A stretch of DNA of 64,000 bases from Agrostemma githago (taxonomy: Eukaryota > Streptophyta > Magnoliopsida > Caryophyllales > Caryophyllaceae): assembly GCA_958450325.1 (NCBI GenBank), contig OY288247.1:59771701-59835700 (forward strand). Direction: 5' to 3'. The notes beneath the pieces are model-generated. The model was not told the DNA's origin, ran no database searches, and saw only the letters and a list, made by a program, of their open reading frames with translations. The position numbers and the translations under genes were made by a program. Positions 1 through 10,773 of the stretch are shown in pieces (position 1 is the first letter of the stretch; each line of letters opens with the position of its first letter).

Positions 1-724
1 ATCAGCTATATGGTCAGTGTATTTGCGTCAGGGATACATTGATTGTCGAACTGGGTATCGTTTATGCTCAGGAGTCATGCGCATGTACTTAGGCTAGGAC
101 CTCGCTGAACGCAGTCCTATTATAGTTTGAGTTGTCTGGTGAAAGGGCTTAGGAGTCGCTTCGTGGGCACTGAGTTCCTTAACCAGTGAGGCTTAGGGGT
201 CGCTTCGTGGGCACTAAGTTACACTTCGGTGTTGTTTTGACATATCTCTAGTAGTAAAAGCTGTACTGATCATCGGTTTTATATTCCATTATTCGTTTTG
301 ACGCCGTCAGGCTGCTGAATTGTTTTCTGGTTTTGAATTTATTTTGATATATATAATGTTTTGAGTTTAATCTATTTTCTTATATTATGCTTCTATTGCT
401 TATATATTATGTATTATGGCTGGGAGAACTGCCTGAGCTGCTCCCCACTGAATTGTGGCTGTTATGTTTATAACATGACAGGTATTCTGTGTTCCGGGGT
501 TTGGTGTGAGCTAGCGAGTGGCATGGATCCTACTCTGCTTTAATTATGTTTGTTTATGGATTGTTAACCCATTTGAAGGATTTTTATTTTTAGCCCTTTT
601 GTAAAAAGTGGCATTTGTATTGACTGACCGTTCTTTTTGTAATAGATATAACATCAATGTGTATTAATCCCAAATCTACAGTGTTTCCGCCACTGTATTG
701 CGTTAGAATTTATAGGGAATTACA
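1..724 (+). repeat. 5' LTR (partial) of Tekay-like element
   Basis: From about position 11 to 724 this matches 5884-6597 (offset 5873) with only about 8 differences by eye, so it is the 3' part of the 5' LTR of the element whose 3' LTR is 3784-6597. It ends in TTACA and is followed at once by a tRNA-Met-type primer binding site. The first 10 bases match the other LTR poorly. A short direct repeat (GTCGCTTCGTGGGCACT) occurs twice near 155 and 199, and TAGGAC/GTCCTA arms at 105-128 could form a hairpin. The short open frame at 361-543 recurs in both LTRs and is not a gene. The high identity suggests a fairly recent insertion. Confidence 0.9.
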
Positions 725-726
725 GT

Positions 727-744
727 TGGTATCAGAGCATTGTT
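727..744 (+). other. Primer binding site (initiator tRNA-Met type)
   Basis: TGGTATCAGAGC begins 2 bases after the LTR end. It is the standard plant retrotransposon PBS complementary to the 3' end of initiator tRNA-Met. It fixes the LTR boundary and the + orientation of the element. Confidence 0.92.
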
Positions 745-1318
745 GCTCCCGACGCTCACACTTGATTTTAGGAAAAATACTCGTAAATGATTTGAACATT
801 AATAAAATATTAGTGAGAGAAGGGTACAAACCAAAGTAAGGACTTGATTGTTAGGTTACATGTTCTTGTAACTCAATGATTAGCATTGAATGTTTTTTTT
901 ATATGCACAAGAAGAAGATGAGTGGACAAGATGTTGATGTAATGCTGCTCCAAATCGGGACAAGACCTACTTAGCACTTCTAAGACCTGATGACTCGAGT
1001 GGACAACTTGGTGCTACGAGGAAGATACAACAATGGTGACTTTCCAGCCCAGATTCTGTTTGCTCAAGCTACAGGCCAGATGTCAAGAGTAGATTCTAGT
1101 TCCACGATGGTGCAGTAGACTCAGATGTGATTTCACTTTACCCAGATGCGACTCCATTTCAGTTTGGATCCAGAGGGAGCGACCCAAGACTAGTGTGCTC
1201 GTTTCTCTACAAGAAGATGAAGTTATCCAGCGAGTTCCCTTGTGAACTCTGGAGATAAGAAAACTCTTCTCTGTTCTAAGATCTTAATAGTCTAGGATCC
1301 TTGTTCTATGCTTCCAGT

Positions 1319-1372
1319 TTCTTCTTCTTCTTCTTCTTCTTCTTCTTCTTCTTCTTCTTCTTCTTCTTCTTT
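1319..1372 (+). repeat. (TTC)n microsatellite
   Basis: About 17 uninterrupted TTC/CTT units lie inside the retroelement. Translated in one frame they give a serine run, but no gene is implied. Confidence 0.97.
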
Positions 1373-3771
1373 TCTTATCCTTCTTCTCCTTATTGATGTT
1401 GTTGTGTTGCTGTACTACTACGACTTGATGTTGTTCGGCTCTCTGCTGTCACGTGTTATTATTCCTGATGTCCGTGTGCTGCCACTGCTCTCCCTATCAG
1501 TTTTTCTCTTCTTCTCCTCCTTCTTCCAATCCTTGTCTTATAAATGGTCATTTTCAGTCTCGTGGTGAATCATTGTTTTATTCTCCCATTTTGCCCTCCA
1601 TTCTCTTGAATTCTTTCGTTAGACTCCGTTTTTAGTGAACCCTGTTACCTGTCGTTTGAGGATTGTGAGTTGTACCCTGTTATCTAGTCTAGTAAGCTTT
1701 TTGAGGATTGATTTAAATGTTAAATTGTTAATTGATGGAATTAGGATCGTACCCTAAGTGGTGAGCTTGGATTATAATTTACTTGATTATATAAAGTACT
1801 TAAAGAGGATAAACTTTCGGATGGTAAGATTATATTTTATTTTGATGGATATCTGGTACTTAACCTAGAACCGAACTAAGTGTAAGTGTTAATATTAGTT
1901 TGGGATTCCCACTTAATACTGACTTAATGGACTAGTTGTGGACTTTTGGGATCATATATAGATCATCGTTTAGAGTTCTAGCCTGAGTGTTGTGGTACTA
2001 TTTCAGGTTCTCGTTAAGGTTTTTAGTCATTTTGGTTGATATAGATTAAATCTTGGTTCTTATGGATGAGATAGTTGAGTCTGATAAGGTCGTAACCTAT
2101 GAACTTTTGAGTTGAGTGATCTAAAAATTCATGAGGGAATCCTTGTTAACTTTAAAGAAGAGAAAGGTCATGCACAATCACAATTCAGATTTACACTACT
2201 GTTTTGAGGAATATTTTAATACCAACCACCTTAATGGAATTTACAGTTCAGAACCCTTAGACAAGCATGATTATGGCTTTGTGGAATTATTGAATGTATT
2301 GTAGTGGCGCTGTTGCGATTTGAAATTTGATGGACTTCTAAGGAACCTTACTCGAATGATGTGTTGGAAACATGAGTGACTGACATTACATGTAAAGTTG
2401 AGTGTGCTTAAGGTTTGATATATTATACTAACCTCTGTTCCCTTGTAAGGTTACGAGCATAATCATGGGATCATTTTGAAGACTTAATGCCCGAGCTTTG
2501 TTTAAATTGGTAGATCTTGTTTATTGTTCCTTACTCGAGAAATTTGGAATACACCTCGAGTACAACCTGGTGAACTTCATACAGTTTTAGAGCGTGTTGG
2601 TTAATTGGTTTAATAGTGTTGTGGCAGTTTGTAGAATTTTGGTAGCATGATTTGATTCTGTGTCATTTGGTGGATTCTTACCCTATTGATTAAGTGATTG
2701 TATGAGCAAGTGAAGCCTTGTATTGAAGGTTGTAGCTGTTGATAGTCTAAGTTTGGAAGTTATAGCAAGTGATAATTTTGGAGGTTGCAGACTGTGTGGG
2801 ACAACCCATTTTCCTGATATTAATGAACTTAGTATTATTTTGTGGAATTAGGAACCTGAGTTTGTGGGAGTCGTACTTGGGAATCTCGAGAACCTTAAAC
2901 TCCTCTGTAATCCTTTAGAGCTCTGATTGACTCTCGTTTTCGTTCTTCCTCCGTTTCTCTCGAATTCTACTCCTCTAATCGCTATTGGTATCCCTTCTGA
3001 TCTACCTCTTTATCGAGTTTGAATTTTTTTGTTTTGATTTATTCTTTAGCCTTTTTCACCAATTACCCCGTTTCGCAAAATGTTTGACTAATTTAAACTT
3101 TTGAGTTATCATTTTTATGTTACAATTTTAAGCTTTACAAACACCGTTTTGCTTTGACGTTTTTGTTGAAGTTTATATTTAATTATTTTTAAAATATCTT
3201 AAAAACTTGTTTGAAATTAGATCGAAAGTATTTCAAATCTTTGTTTTTAAATGATCGAAATTTTACGAATATTTTCATAACATACAAATATTGTCTGACA
3301 AATTTTAACTTTTGAAAATAATTTCATAAATTCAAGCTTTCATTTTATTCTTGTTGGTGGACTTTTGGATCTGTTATTGGAAGCATCTAATGACTGGTTC
3401 GAGATTTTCCAACGCTAAGTTGATTTCTCAAATTTTGATTATGTTTTGTCTTAAATCGATTTGTCGAATTTCTTAATCAAATTGTTTTACTATTGTTTTG
3501 AAAATGTTTTGGGTACCCATTTTCCTTCGAGTTTATTTTATCAAATAACTTTACCTTGCGTTTTTAATAATTTGAAAATTATAAAAACTTCGGGTAGCTT
3601 AACCCAGTTAATCTTGAAATAAATATTTGCATTTAATTTCATATCACGTTCGAAGTTTTAAAATTTCCTTTTTAAATCGAGATTTTGATGCGAGTTAAGC
3701 ATTCTAATTTTTCCAAGTGAATAACTTTGTTTTCATGTTCATGTAAGTTTCGGGGACGAAACTTTTTTTTT

Positions 3772-3782
3772 AGTGGGGAAGG
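3772..3782 (+). other. Polypurine tract of Tekay-like element
   Basis: The purine run AGTGGGGAAGG ends one base before the LTR start TGTAACACCCC. Its position directly upstream of the 3' LTR is that of the plus-strand primer. Confidence 0.85.
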
Positions 3783-3783
3783 T

Positions 3784-6597
3784 TGTAACACCCCTAATTT
3801 TTATAAATTAAATTAGTATCCATATTTTTATTTTGTTTGCGATTTAACTTGTAATCCTTCATTTTAAATCTTATGGGATTTACGTTGACTCCGACTTAAA
3901 TTCCTAAAATCTTTATTTTGGCTCGAATTTCTATTTCAACTCGAAACTCGATAAAATATTTTATTATTTCCTCGATAAATCATTTTATTAAAATTTAATT
4001 GAAAAGTATCATTTTGTTTTCAAGAAATCAATTTAATTCATTTTCGTTGAAAACAATTTGTCCGTCAAGAAACTCAATTTCCTTACAAACAATTATTTAA
4101 ATTCGAGATTGACCCATTTGATTTCTCGAGTCAACTAATTATTTTTATCAACACCGAACTTGACCCAAACATTTAATTTTATGACAAAATAATATTTTAG
4201 CCCATCTCAAAGTTTGAGTTTAATTCCTTTCTTATGCGATTTTAACCCAATTTATTTGTAAGCCAGTTATTTATTTTTTACTAATGATTTTGATCACACC
4301 GTAAATTATTTGCCGACCCAAATCGAGTCCGTTACCTCGTCACTAACTAGATGAGTCACTAAATATTTTATTAATTTAAGCACATGTTTTTATTTATCCT
4401 AATTCTACTCAACTGCTTCCTATCTCTACTTCTCTAGTGGTTGTTGTTACCTTGTTTACTCCATTCTTTTTATAAGCCCCAAACTCTTCAATTACTCTTT
4501 CTTCATTGTACATAAAACTCATCCTTCTTCAATTCCGTTTAATTACGTTATTGCTGCTCAGTCTGTTACGTATCTCTTCTCCTTCGTTCATTCTAATCCG
4601 AGGGTAATTTAATTACTCTTATTCTCCATCTCGTTTCCCTCTTTCTAATCCCTTCTTATGTGGTTCTAATACCATATGTTTTAATTTTTCGTAGGCTATC
4701 GTGCTAGATCCAATGAAGACGGTTATTTTATTAATTCGAATCTCGATGAAGGTAACACATGATGGCATGACTCGGTATTGCATGATATATATGTTGTAGT
4801 TGCTTGTAGTATCGTTTTAAATTGAATTTTATAAATATGTTTACTATATTATTATGATGATATGTTTCAATCTTCTAAAAATTATTATAGGGCCGAGACT
4901 TAAATGTATGAATAAGAATTAATTTCTTAATTTTTCTGATTTTTAATACTATGAATTATCAAATTGAAAGTTTTATTGTTTTTAGTAAAGTTACAGCATG
5001 TTTTCGAATCTGTTACTACTTTTGTACGATTTTTACTCCTGTTTAAAGATCTTATTTTCAAAAAGTTTGAAAAGAGACTACCATTTATTTTAAGTCTATT
5101 ATACGTCTTTTAAATTTCGTAAATTAAATTCAAGTAGTTTCGTCATAACAAATCGTTTATGAAACTGTGACGGATTAGTTCGCGAATCTGTCAGTTGTTG
5201 TAAACCCTAATTTAAAACCTATGATAAACTTTTAATTTAATTTTAATAATTTACGTAAATTAACTTTAAAGAGTCTAGTTAACGTTTCTAATTGGATTTG
5301 TTTTAAAATGAAATTGTAAACGTCTTTTATTAAAGATATACTATCGGGTATCGGATTCTGACAGTTTATAAAACTACGAATTAAACCCCATGTTAAGTTA
5401 GGGTTTTCGATTTTCTCCAGAAACAAAAGTTGTAGCTAAGCGTTTAAAGCTTTCAACCTCGCTGATCTTATATTGTTTTGATTTTTAGTGATTTAATTAT
5501 GAATTTTATAGTAAGACAGTACAAATCTGAAATATCTGTAAATTTGTAATTTATTACTTTTAATTACTTAAACTCCAACCTTTTGAGAAATAATTATGAT
5601 TTTTACTTTCTTTGACTTTTAATCATTAATTATACATTTATCTAATAAATATAATGTTTATGTCTCAAGGCCTAATATTAAATCTTTTATATAACTCATA
5701 TGTTAAACGATTTCTAATTATAATAACACCTATTTTGGAAAGTTGCTATTTGAAGAAAGTTTCTATCTTCGGAAAGTTACTATTTTGGGAATATTTAAGA
5801 TATCTTCGGATAAAATATTTATTGGTTTGAATATGGAATAATGTTGGAAATGAGAATGTACAGTATATAAGTCTAGGATATGTTGGTCAGTGTATTTGCG
5901 TCAGGGATACATTGATTGTCGAACTGGGTATCGTTTATGCTCAGGAATCATGCGCATGTACTTAGGCTAGGACCTCGCTGAACGCAGTCCTATTATAGTT
6001 TGAGTTGTCTGGTGAAAGGGCTTAGGAGTCGCTTCGTGGGCACTGAGTTCCTTAACCAGTGAGGCTTAGGGGTCGCTTCGTGGGCACTAAGTTACACTTC
6101 GGTGTTGTTTTGACATATCTCTAGTAGTAAAAGCTGTACTGATCATCGGTTTTATATTCCATTATTCGTTTTGACGCCGTCAGGCTGCTGAATTGTTTTC
6201 TGGTTTTGAATTTATTTTGATATATATAATGTTTTGAGTTTAATCTATTTTCTTATATTATGCTTCTATTGCTTATATATTATGTATTATGGCTGGGAGA
6301 ACTGCCTGAGTTGCTCCCCACTGAATTGTGGCTGTTATGTTTATAACATGACAGGTATTCTGTGTTCCGGGGTTTGGTGTGAGCTAGCGAGTGGCATGGA
6401 TCCTACTCTGCTTTAATTATGTTTGTTTATGGATTGTTAACCCATTTGAAGAATTTTTATTTTTAGCCCTTTTGTAAAAAGTGGCATTTGTATTGACTGA
6501 CCGTTCTTTTTATAATATATAGAACATCAATGTGTATTAATCCCAAATCTACAGTGTTTCCGCCACTGTATTGCGTTAGAATTTATAGGGGATTACA
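3784..6597 (+). repeat. 3' LTR of Tekay-like element (2.8 kb)
   Basis: The LTR begins TGTAACACCCC and ends GGGATTACA. A TATA-like TTTTATAAGCCCC lies near 4470, about 690 bp in, giving a short U3 and a very long R-U5 part. The last 714 bp match the window start. The body is AT-rich and non-coding apart from shadow frames. The 3' flank reads TTTAG; the matching 5' target duplication lies outside the window, so it cannot be checked. Confidence 0.9.
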
Positions 6598-7230
6598 TTT
6601 AGTATACCTAATACTCGTTTCAGTGTATCTAATTTTTTTGATGTACCTTATTGCACTTTTAGTGTACCTAAATTATATTTCAGTGTACCGTTTGAATTTT
6701 TCGTGAATAAATATCAATTTTTTTTTATTATTTTTGATAAAATATGATTAGTTATGCCTAATAAAGTATTTGAATAAATGAACTTAAGGGTAAATTAGTC
6801 ATCTAAATTTTCGGAAAAAAATTGATTGAGTTTTGAGTGAGGTTCTCACGGTCTCATCAAGTGGTGGTTCCCACCGGATCTTGACTCTCTCTCTCTATAT
6901 ATATATATGTGTGTGTGTGTATATGTACTGTGATATGTTAGTGTGACACATAATAATACAAAAAATTGTCCAACACCAAAACTATGTGTGAAATGTCTAA
7001 TCGAGGACTCGAGGTAAACTTTGTTCATATTTCTTAATACGGAGTATTGATATATCATTATGTACTCTAGTCGTCTGATTAATTTCGAGTAAATTTTAGT
7101 AAAAAAGGGTTTGTTTATTAGTCGGGTCGACTGCAGGCAAAAAACTTGATTAAATGTTAATTTGTGCTAATAAATATTTTTTTAAGGTGACGTAAAAAAA
7201 ATATTAACTTAATCCCGAACAATCGTTATG
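6598..7230. other. Non-coding spacer with compound microsatellite
   Basis: The DNA is AT-rich with no supported gene. A compound CT/TA/TG microsatellite lies at 6885-6920. Phrases like CAGTGTACCTAA recur at 6620-6690, suggesting decayed repeat DNA. ATACGGAGTATTGATA at about 7039 resembles a Stowaway-type MITE end, but no partner end is seen. Confidence 0.6.
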
Positions 7231-7404
7231 ACCCGAACGGGCCCAAAAAGCCCGCAAGCCCGAAAAAGCTCGAACGGGCCGGGTTTGGGCCTTACAAATC
7301 GGCCCGTTTGGTGGGCCCGATCCGACCCGGCCCGCAAGGTGGGATATAATTTTATGGCAAAGCCCGGCCCAAACCTGACCCAACCCAGCCCATGATCACC
7401 TCTA
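7231..7404. mobile_element. hAT-type terminal fragment
   Basis: A GGCCC/GCCCG-rich stretch ends in ATGATCACCTCTA, the same terminal sequence as the right end of the hAT element at 20725. No opposite TAGAGGTGATCA end is found to the left, so only one end survives or the rest was deleted. It lies next to the 3' end of Athila element A. Confidence 0.65.
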
Positions 7405-7476
7405 GAATTTTTTTTGGGTCTTTTGATTTTTAAAAGGAAAAATGAAAAAGGAAAGGAAGAAAAAGGATAGTATGAT

Positions 7477-7516
7477 CCCTCCCCCACACTAAAACTGTGC
7501 ATTGTCCTCAATGCAC
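7477..7516 (-). other. Conserved Athila 3' box: hairpin plus G-rich tract
   Basis: On the minus strand GTGCATTG-AGGA-CAATGCAC has perfect 8-bp inverted arms and is followed by AGTGTGGGGGAGGG. A similar pair (CACATTGAGGGCATTGTG, then TTTGGGGAGGG) occurs at 38929-38963 in element C. In Athila-type elements such a box lies downstream of the last ORF. The G-rich part resembles a polypurine tract, but no LTR follows here. Confidence 0.7.
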
Positions 7517-8090
7517 GAATAAGGGAAGAATCAAAAAAGAATAAGAGAAAAGAACGGAAAATCTTTTTGAATTTTTATGATTTTTCAAATGTTTTTGGAT
7601 TTTTGAAAATGAAGAGAATAAAAAGAAAAGAAGTGAAAATGAAAAATGAAGAAAAAGAAGTGAAAATAAAAGGAAAATGAAAAGAAAAAAGGAAAAATCG
7701 ATAAGGGGGAAAGGGCGTAGGTGTAATCACGTCACCTCGCCCGGATTCAACACAAATCGGGAAAAAATAAAAGGACTTTTTTTTGGATTTTGCAAATGGT
7801 CTTGGTGCGATCAATTCACCAAAGACTGGGAGCAACAATCAGGTCCTTCTCTAAGGTACCTGCAAATAAACCTCACGTGTGTAACGACCCAAGTAGGGTC
7901 ACGGAGAGGCTGACAACTCACCAAACCAACAGAATAACCAACTACAAATCAACCAACAACCATAATTACCAAATGCCAAAAATTGGCGCTGCAAGGACTG
8001 ACAGAGATTACTGAGACAAGAGAACAGACTACTGACAACTGACAACTGACATCTAACACCCTCACACTAACACTGACAACACTCGACCAC
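7517..8090 (-). other. 3' non-coding part of element A
   Basis: This stretch lies between the ORF-1 stop (8091) and the conserved box. It includes an almost pure A/G tract on the + strand (about 7600-7700; C/T on the element's sense strand) and short repeats such as TGACAACTGACAACTGACA near 8032-8052. No coding sequence is supported. Confidence 0.6.
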
Positions 8091-9880
8091 TCACATCGGA
8101 TCTGGGGGACGAGGTGGCGGGTAGTAAGACCCTGGCGGAGGCATACCGAAAAATCGATCAAAATAGCTTTGTTGCTGCTGCAACATCCTTTGGTTCTCCT
8201 CCGCCGCCATCCTCGCTGCTTTGGCGTCCCTAGCCCTCTCAAAACTGTTCCGGGCGTACTCAAAACCTTCCCTAGAGTACGTGTATGAGCTATGCGCAGT
8301 ATCTCGCGCATCCCGGACCACATTATAAGCATTCTAGGCTAAGTTCAGTGAGGTGGTCGAGTTTTCCCAGGTCTGCCGTGTTCGGTCATAAACTTCCCCC
8401 CACTGGTTATAAAAGTCCTCTGATCCGAAGAGTGAGGAGTGTCATGGAGGACTCTTGTTAACATCCTCCTGAAAACCTGGGGTAGACTGGGTGAACGTGG
8501 AGTGTCTGTGTGGTTCAAAGTCTGTGTAGACTGGAGTGAACGTGGAGTGTCTGTTAGGGGTGAAAAACTGCGAGGTCTGGGGTCCGGTCTGATGGGAGGA
8601 AGAGGGTGCGTGTGATGACGAAGGTAAAGATCTATGACCCTCATCCCGAGAGGTTTCAACCTCCAGTTCCCCCTCCGACACGTCTACAACCTCTATGTCA
8701 TCGTCGCCATAATCAAAAGCTCAATCGGGGTATTGAGTCTGTTGAAACTTACCACGGGTGTGACCCCGAATATATTCCCTGGACCTCTTCGGCATGCCGA
8801 AGTTCTCCTCAATATCTAGCCTAACCCATTCGGGGTTAGGCATTGCAATGGCTCTCAGCTCAGTAATCTTATACAAAAACAAACTGTCATAATCCCCTTT
8901 CTGGGGACAAACAAGAAAAGGACAATAAACCTCATCTATATAAATTCCCGCCCCGTCAACTGGTGACAAATCGCTAAAATCGATGCCCAAGGCTTTAGCT
9001 AGCATCGCTACAACACCGCCACAAGAAATTTTCTTGCGGCTGCCCTTCGCAACCTGGGAAAAGTGGGTAGCGCCTCGGACATATCGATCGGCGGGCCTCT
9101 GTTCAAAACCGCATCCTCCAACAGCTGTACAGTTGTAGTACTACAGTTGTGGTGCGTATCATAGCTCGACAGGAATGAGTTGGCTATGATACGCGCCAAA
9201 TACCGAAGGATGGGGTTTCGAATAGAGAAAGAACGCATCTTCCCTCCCTTGAAAGTCCTTTTGCGGGCTATTTTAAACCAAAATCGATCTCGGGCGAATT
9301 TGTCATCTCGAGTTTGCCCCGCCCTGGGCCTTCCAAGGACAGAAGAAGGTAAACCAAGCAGTGCACCAAAGTCCCTCAAGTTGAGGACGTACAGAGTTTC
9401 TCGCAGCTGAAAAGTGACAGTGGTATTATCGTCACCACTCAGCTCGAAAGTTGCAAAAAACTCGCACGTCAACTTCTAAAAAGTTTCCTCCTCGGAGGCA
9501 TAAAATTTGATGAGACCAAGGCTTTGGCACATTGCTTGTACCTGCGGTTCTATGCCCATGCGCACAAGTACATCTCGAGCCGCCCAACGAGTTGGCTCGA
9601 GACGACAGACCCAAAAAATTTTACATTTATCAAGATGGGCTTTTTTAGCGAAATAGTTACCAGACTCTGAATGACGGAAATTACAACGGATTTTAGGGTA
9701 ACGTACCTCTAGCGAAACAGGTTTTTCACGCGGGACTGAGCCTTGCGTCTGAACGGGCATCGAGACAGAGTCGTCCCGAGCCTCGGCCGGCTCCTCGGAC
9801 CTGGAGGACGATGTTAACCCCGAATTTCGATTAAGCATTGAGGAAATCCTTTTCCTTGCCATTTTTTTTACCCTCCTCAT
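8091..9880 (-). pseudogene. ATHILA ORF-1 family protein, degenerate
   Basis: The frame reads from 9880 leftwards. The first 134 codons end at a TAG (9476-9478); the same frame continues with the segment around CEFFATFEL, then LNLRDFGALLGLP, the pattern of ATHILA ORF-1 proteins (short beta segments, then FxxLLGLP). A frameshift near 9008 moves to the frame holding SDLSPVDGAGIYIDEVY, a further stop lies at 8721, and the same frame resumes with a His/Ser/Thr-rich repeat (8442-8681) and a Gln-rich, then Pro-rich tail ending PPPRPPDPM (8091-8321). The protein's function is not known; it lies where Athila elements carry their third, env-position ORF. ATG at 9862 (MARKRIS) is an alternative start. 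At least three lesions make it a pseudogene. Confidence 0.75.
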
Positions 9881-10164
9881 CCTTGTTGCTTGGATTTGAT
9901 GATTATGGTGATGACGGTCTCAGTTCGGGGGTTGTCGGATTTGGGACGATTTCTGAAAACAAACTCCAAGAAGATGATAGAAATGTGATGGGGATGAGAA
10001 ATATATAATTTGAATGAAATTTGGTGAAGAAATGGAGGGATTAGAGGTGGTTTAAGGTGGAGGATTTGGAGTTTGCTTGGGGTTTTTGGGGTTTGCTTGA
10101 GAAGAGAGAGAGGAAAGGTTGATTATGAGGATGGGTAAGGTGGGTTCGCTGGGTATATGTCGCG
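9881..10164 (-). other. Leader region of ATHILA ORF-1 in element A
   Basis: On the sense (minus) strand this is a C/T-rich leader with CTCTCTCTCTTCTC, AATTATATATTTCTC and few ATGs, running from the palindrome array to the ORF-1 start. Its composition is that of an mRNA 5' leader, consistent with ORF-1 having its own promoter; that is inference. Confidence 0.45.
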
Positions 10165-10454
10165 GGGTGATATTTCGCCCGGTGGTCACCATCGGGCGAA
10201 ATTTCGCCCGACGGTCTTCGGACGGAATCTCGTCATTTCCGCGCGGTTTCACCACCGGGCGAAATTTCACGCGGTGAGATCTCACCGGGTGAAATTTCAC
10301 CCGGTGGAATTTCCGTCAATTACCAAGTCGCAAAAACTTTCACCGTAGGGCGAAATTTCGCCCGGTGAGATTCCACCGGGTGAAATTTTGCCCGGCAGAT
10401 TTTCCGTCAATTCCTTTAATTCGAGCAAAGTTGCCATCGGGTGAAGTTTCACCC
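10165..10454. repeat. Palindrome array GGGYGAAATTTCRCCC, 30/61-bp spacing
   Basis: Seven 16-bp palindromes or near-palindromes start at 10165, 10194, 10257, 10287, 10348, 10378 and 10439. The steps are 29, 63, 30, 61, 30 and 61 bp, so the array is a roughly 91-bp tandem unit with two palindromes each. It lies between the protease end and the ORF-1 leader of element A. The same word recurs in the U3 of that element's LTR (21737-21949). Confidence 0.93.
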
Positions 10455-10773
10455 GGTAAAATAATTCACTTCAAAATAGGACTTTGCTACGAAAAATCTC
10501 TTCGACTTGGCCCAAACCATCCTTAACTCTTCAATAAAATCATTCCTCTCGACCCATGTGTTAGCTACATGGAGAAGAACTCTCACAATTGTTCATAGCG
10601 CAACCCAAAAATTCCAAAAGAAATCTTCACAATTCCTGCAGATACCAAAACAAGCTCCAAAAGAAAAAAATCCAAAAGCTATTGTCCAAAGAAAATAAAA
10701 AGAGGAAAGAATATACAAATATTTACAAGGTGGTTATTATGGACACCACCAAACCGAATTGAATTGCTTGAGT
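10455..10773 (-). other. Spacer between protease and palindrome array
   Basis: Non-coding, AT-rich. In a full Athila element the RT, RNase H and integrase genes (about 3 kb) would lie here; nothing of them remains. Confidence 0.6.

Larger units (their letters stand above)
725..3783 (+). mobile_element. Internal region of non-autonomous Tekay-like LTR element
   Basis: About 3.06 kb lies between the PBS and the polypurine tract, yet no frame carries a Gag, protease, RT or integrase domain and no open frame exceeds about 90 codons. The region is AT-rich, with many short fragments and a TTC microsatellite. With near-identical LTRs, the element probably moved using proteins from a related autonomous copy. 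The phrase TTTCGGGGACGAAACTTT just before the polypurine tract is typical of Tekay/Del-type Ty3-gypsy elements. I see no convincing gag remnant, although 900-1250 is the least AT-rich part. Confidence 0.8.

Noticed and set aside
361..543. 60-codon open frame, identical at 6234-6416
   Set aside because: It lies in both LTRs of one element; the identity reflects the LTR pair, not a conserved protein.
727..744. tRNA gene pieces at the primer binding sites (727, 14592, 17283, 36589)
   Set aside because: Only complements of tRNA 3' ends; no tRNA-like sequence follows.
6885..6920. Helitron end at the CT/TA/TG repeat
   Set aside because: No CTRR terminus with hairpin and no 5' TC end found; microsatellite is sufficient.
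10165..10454. Canonical E2F sites in GGGCGAAATTTCGCCC
   Set aside because: Close to but not the TTTSSCGC-type consensus; kept only as an unexplained palindrome.
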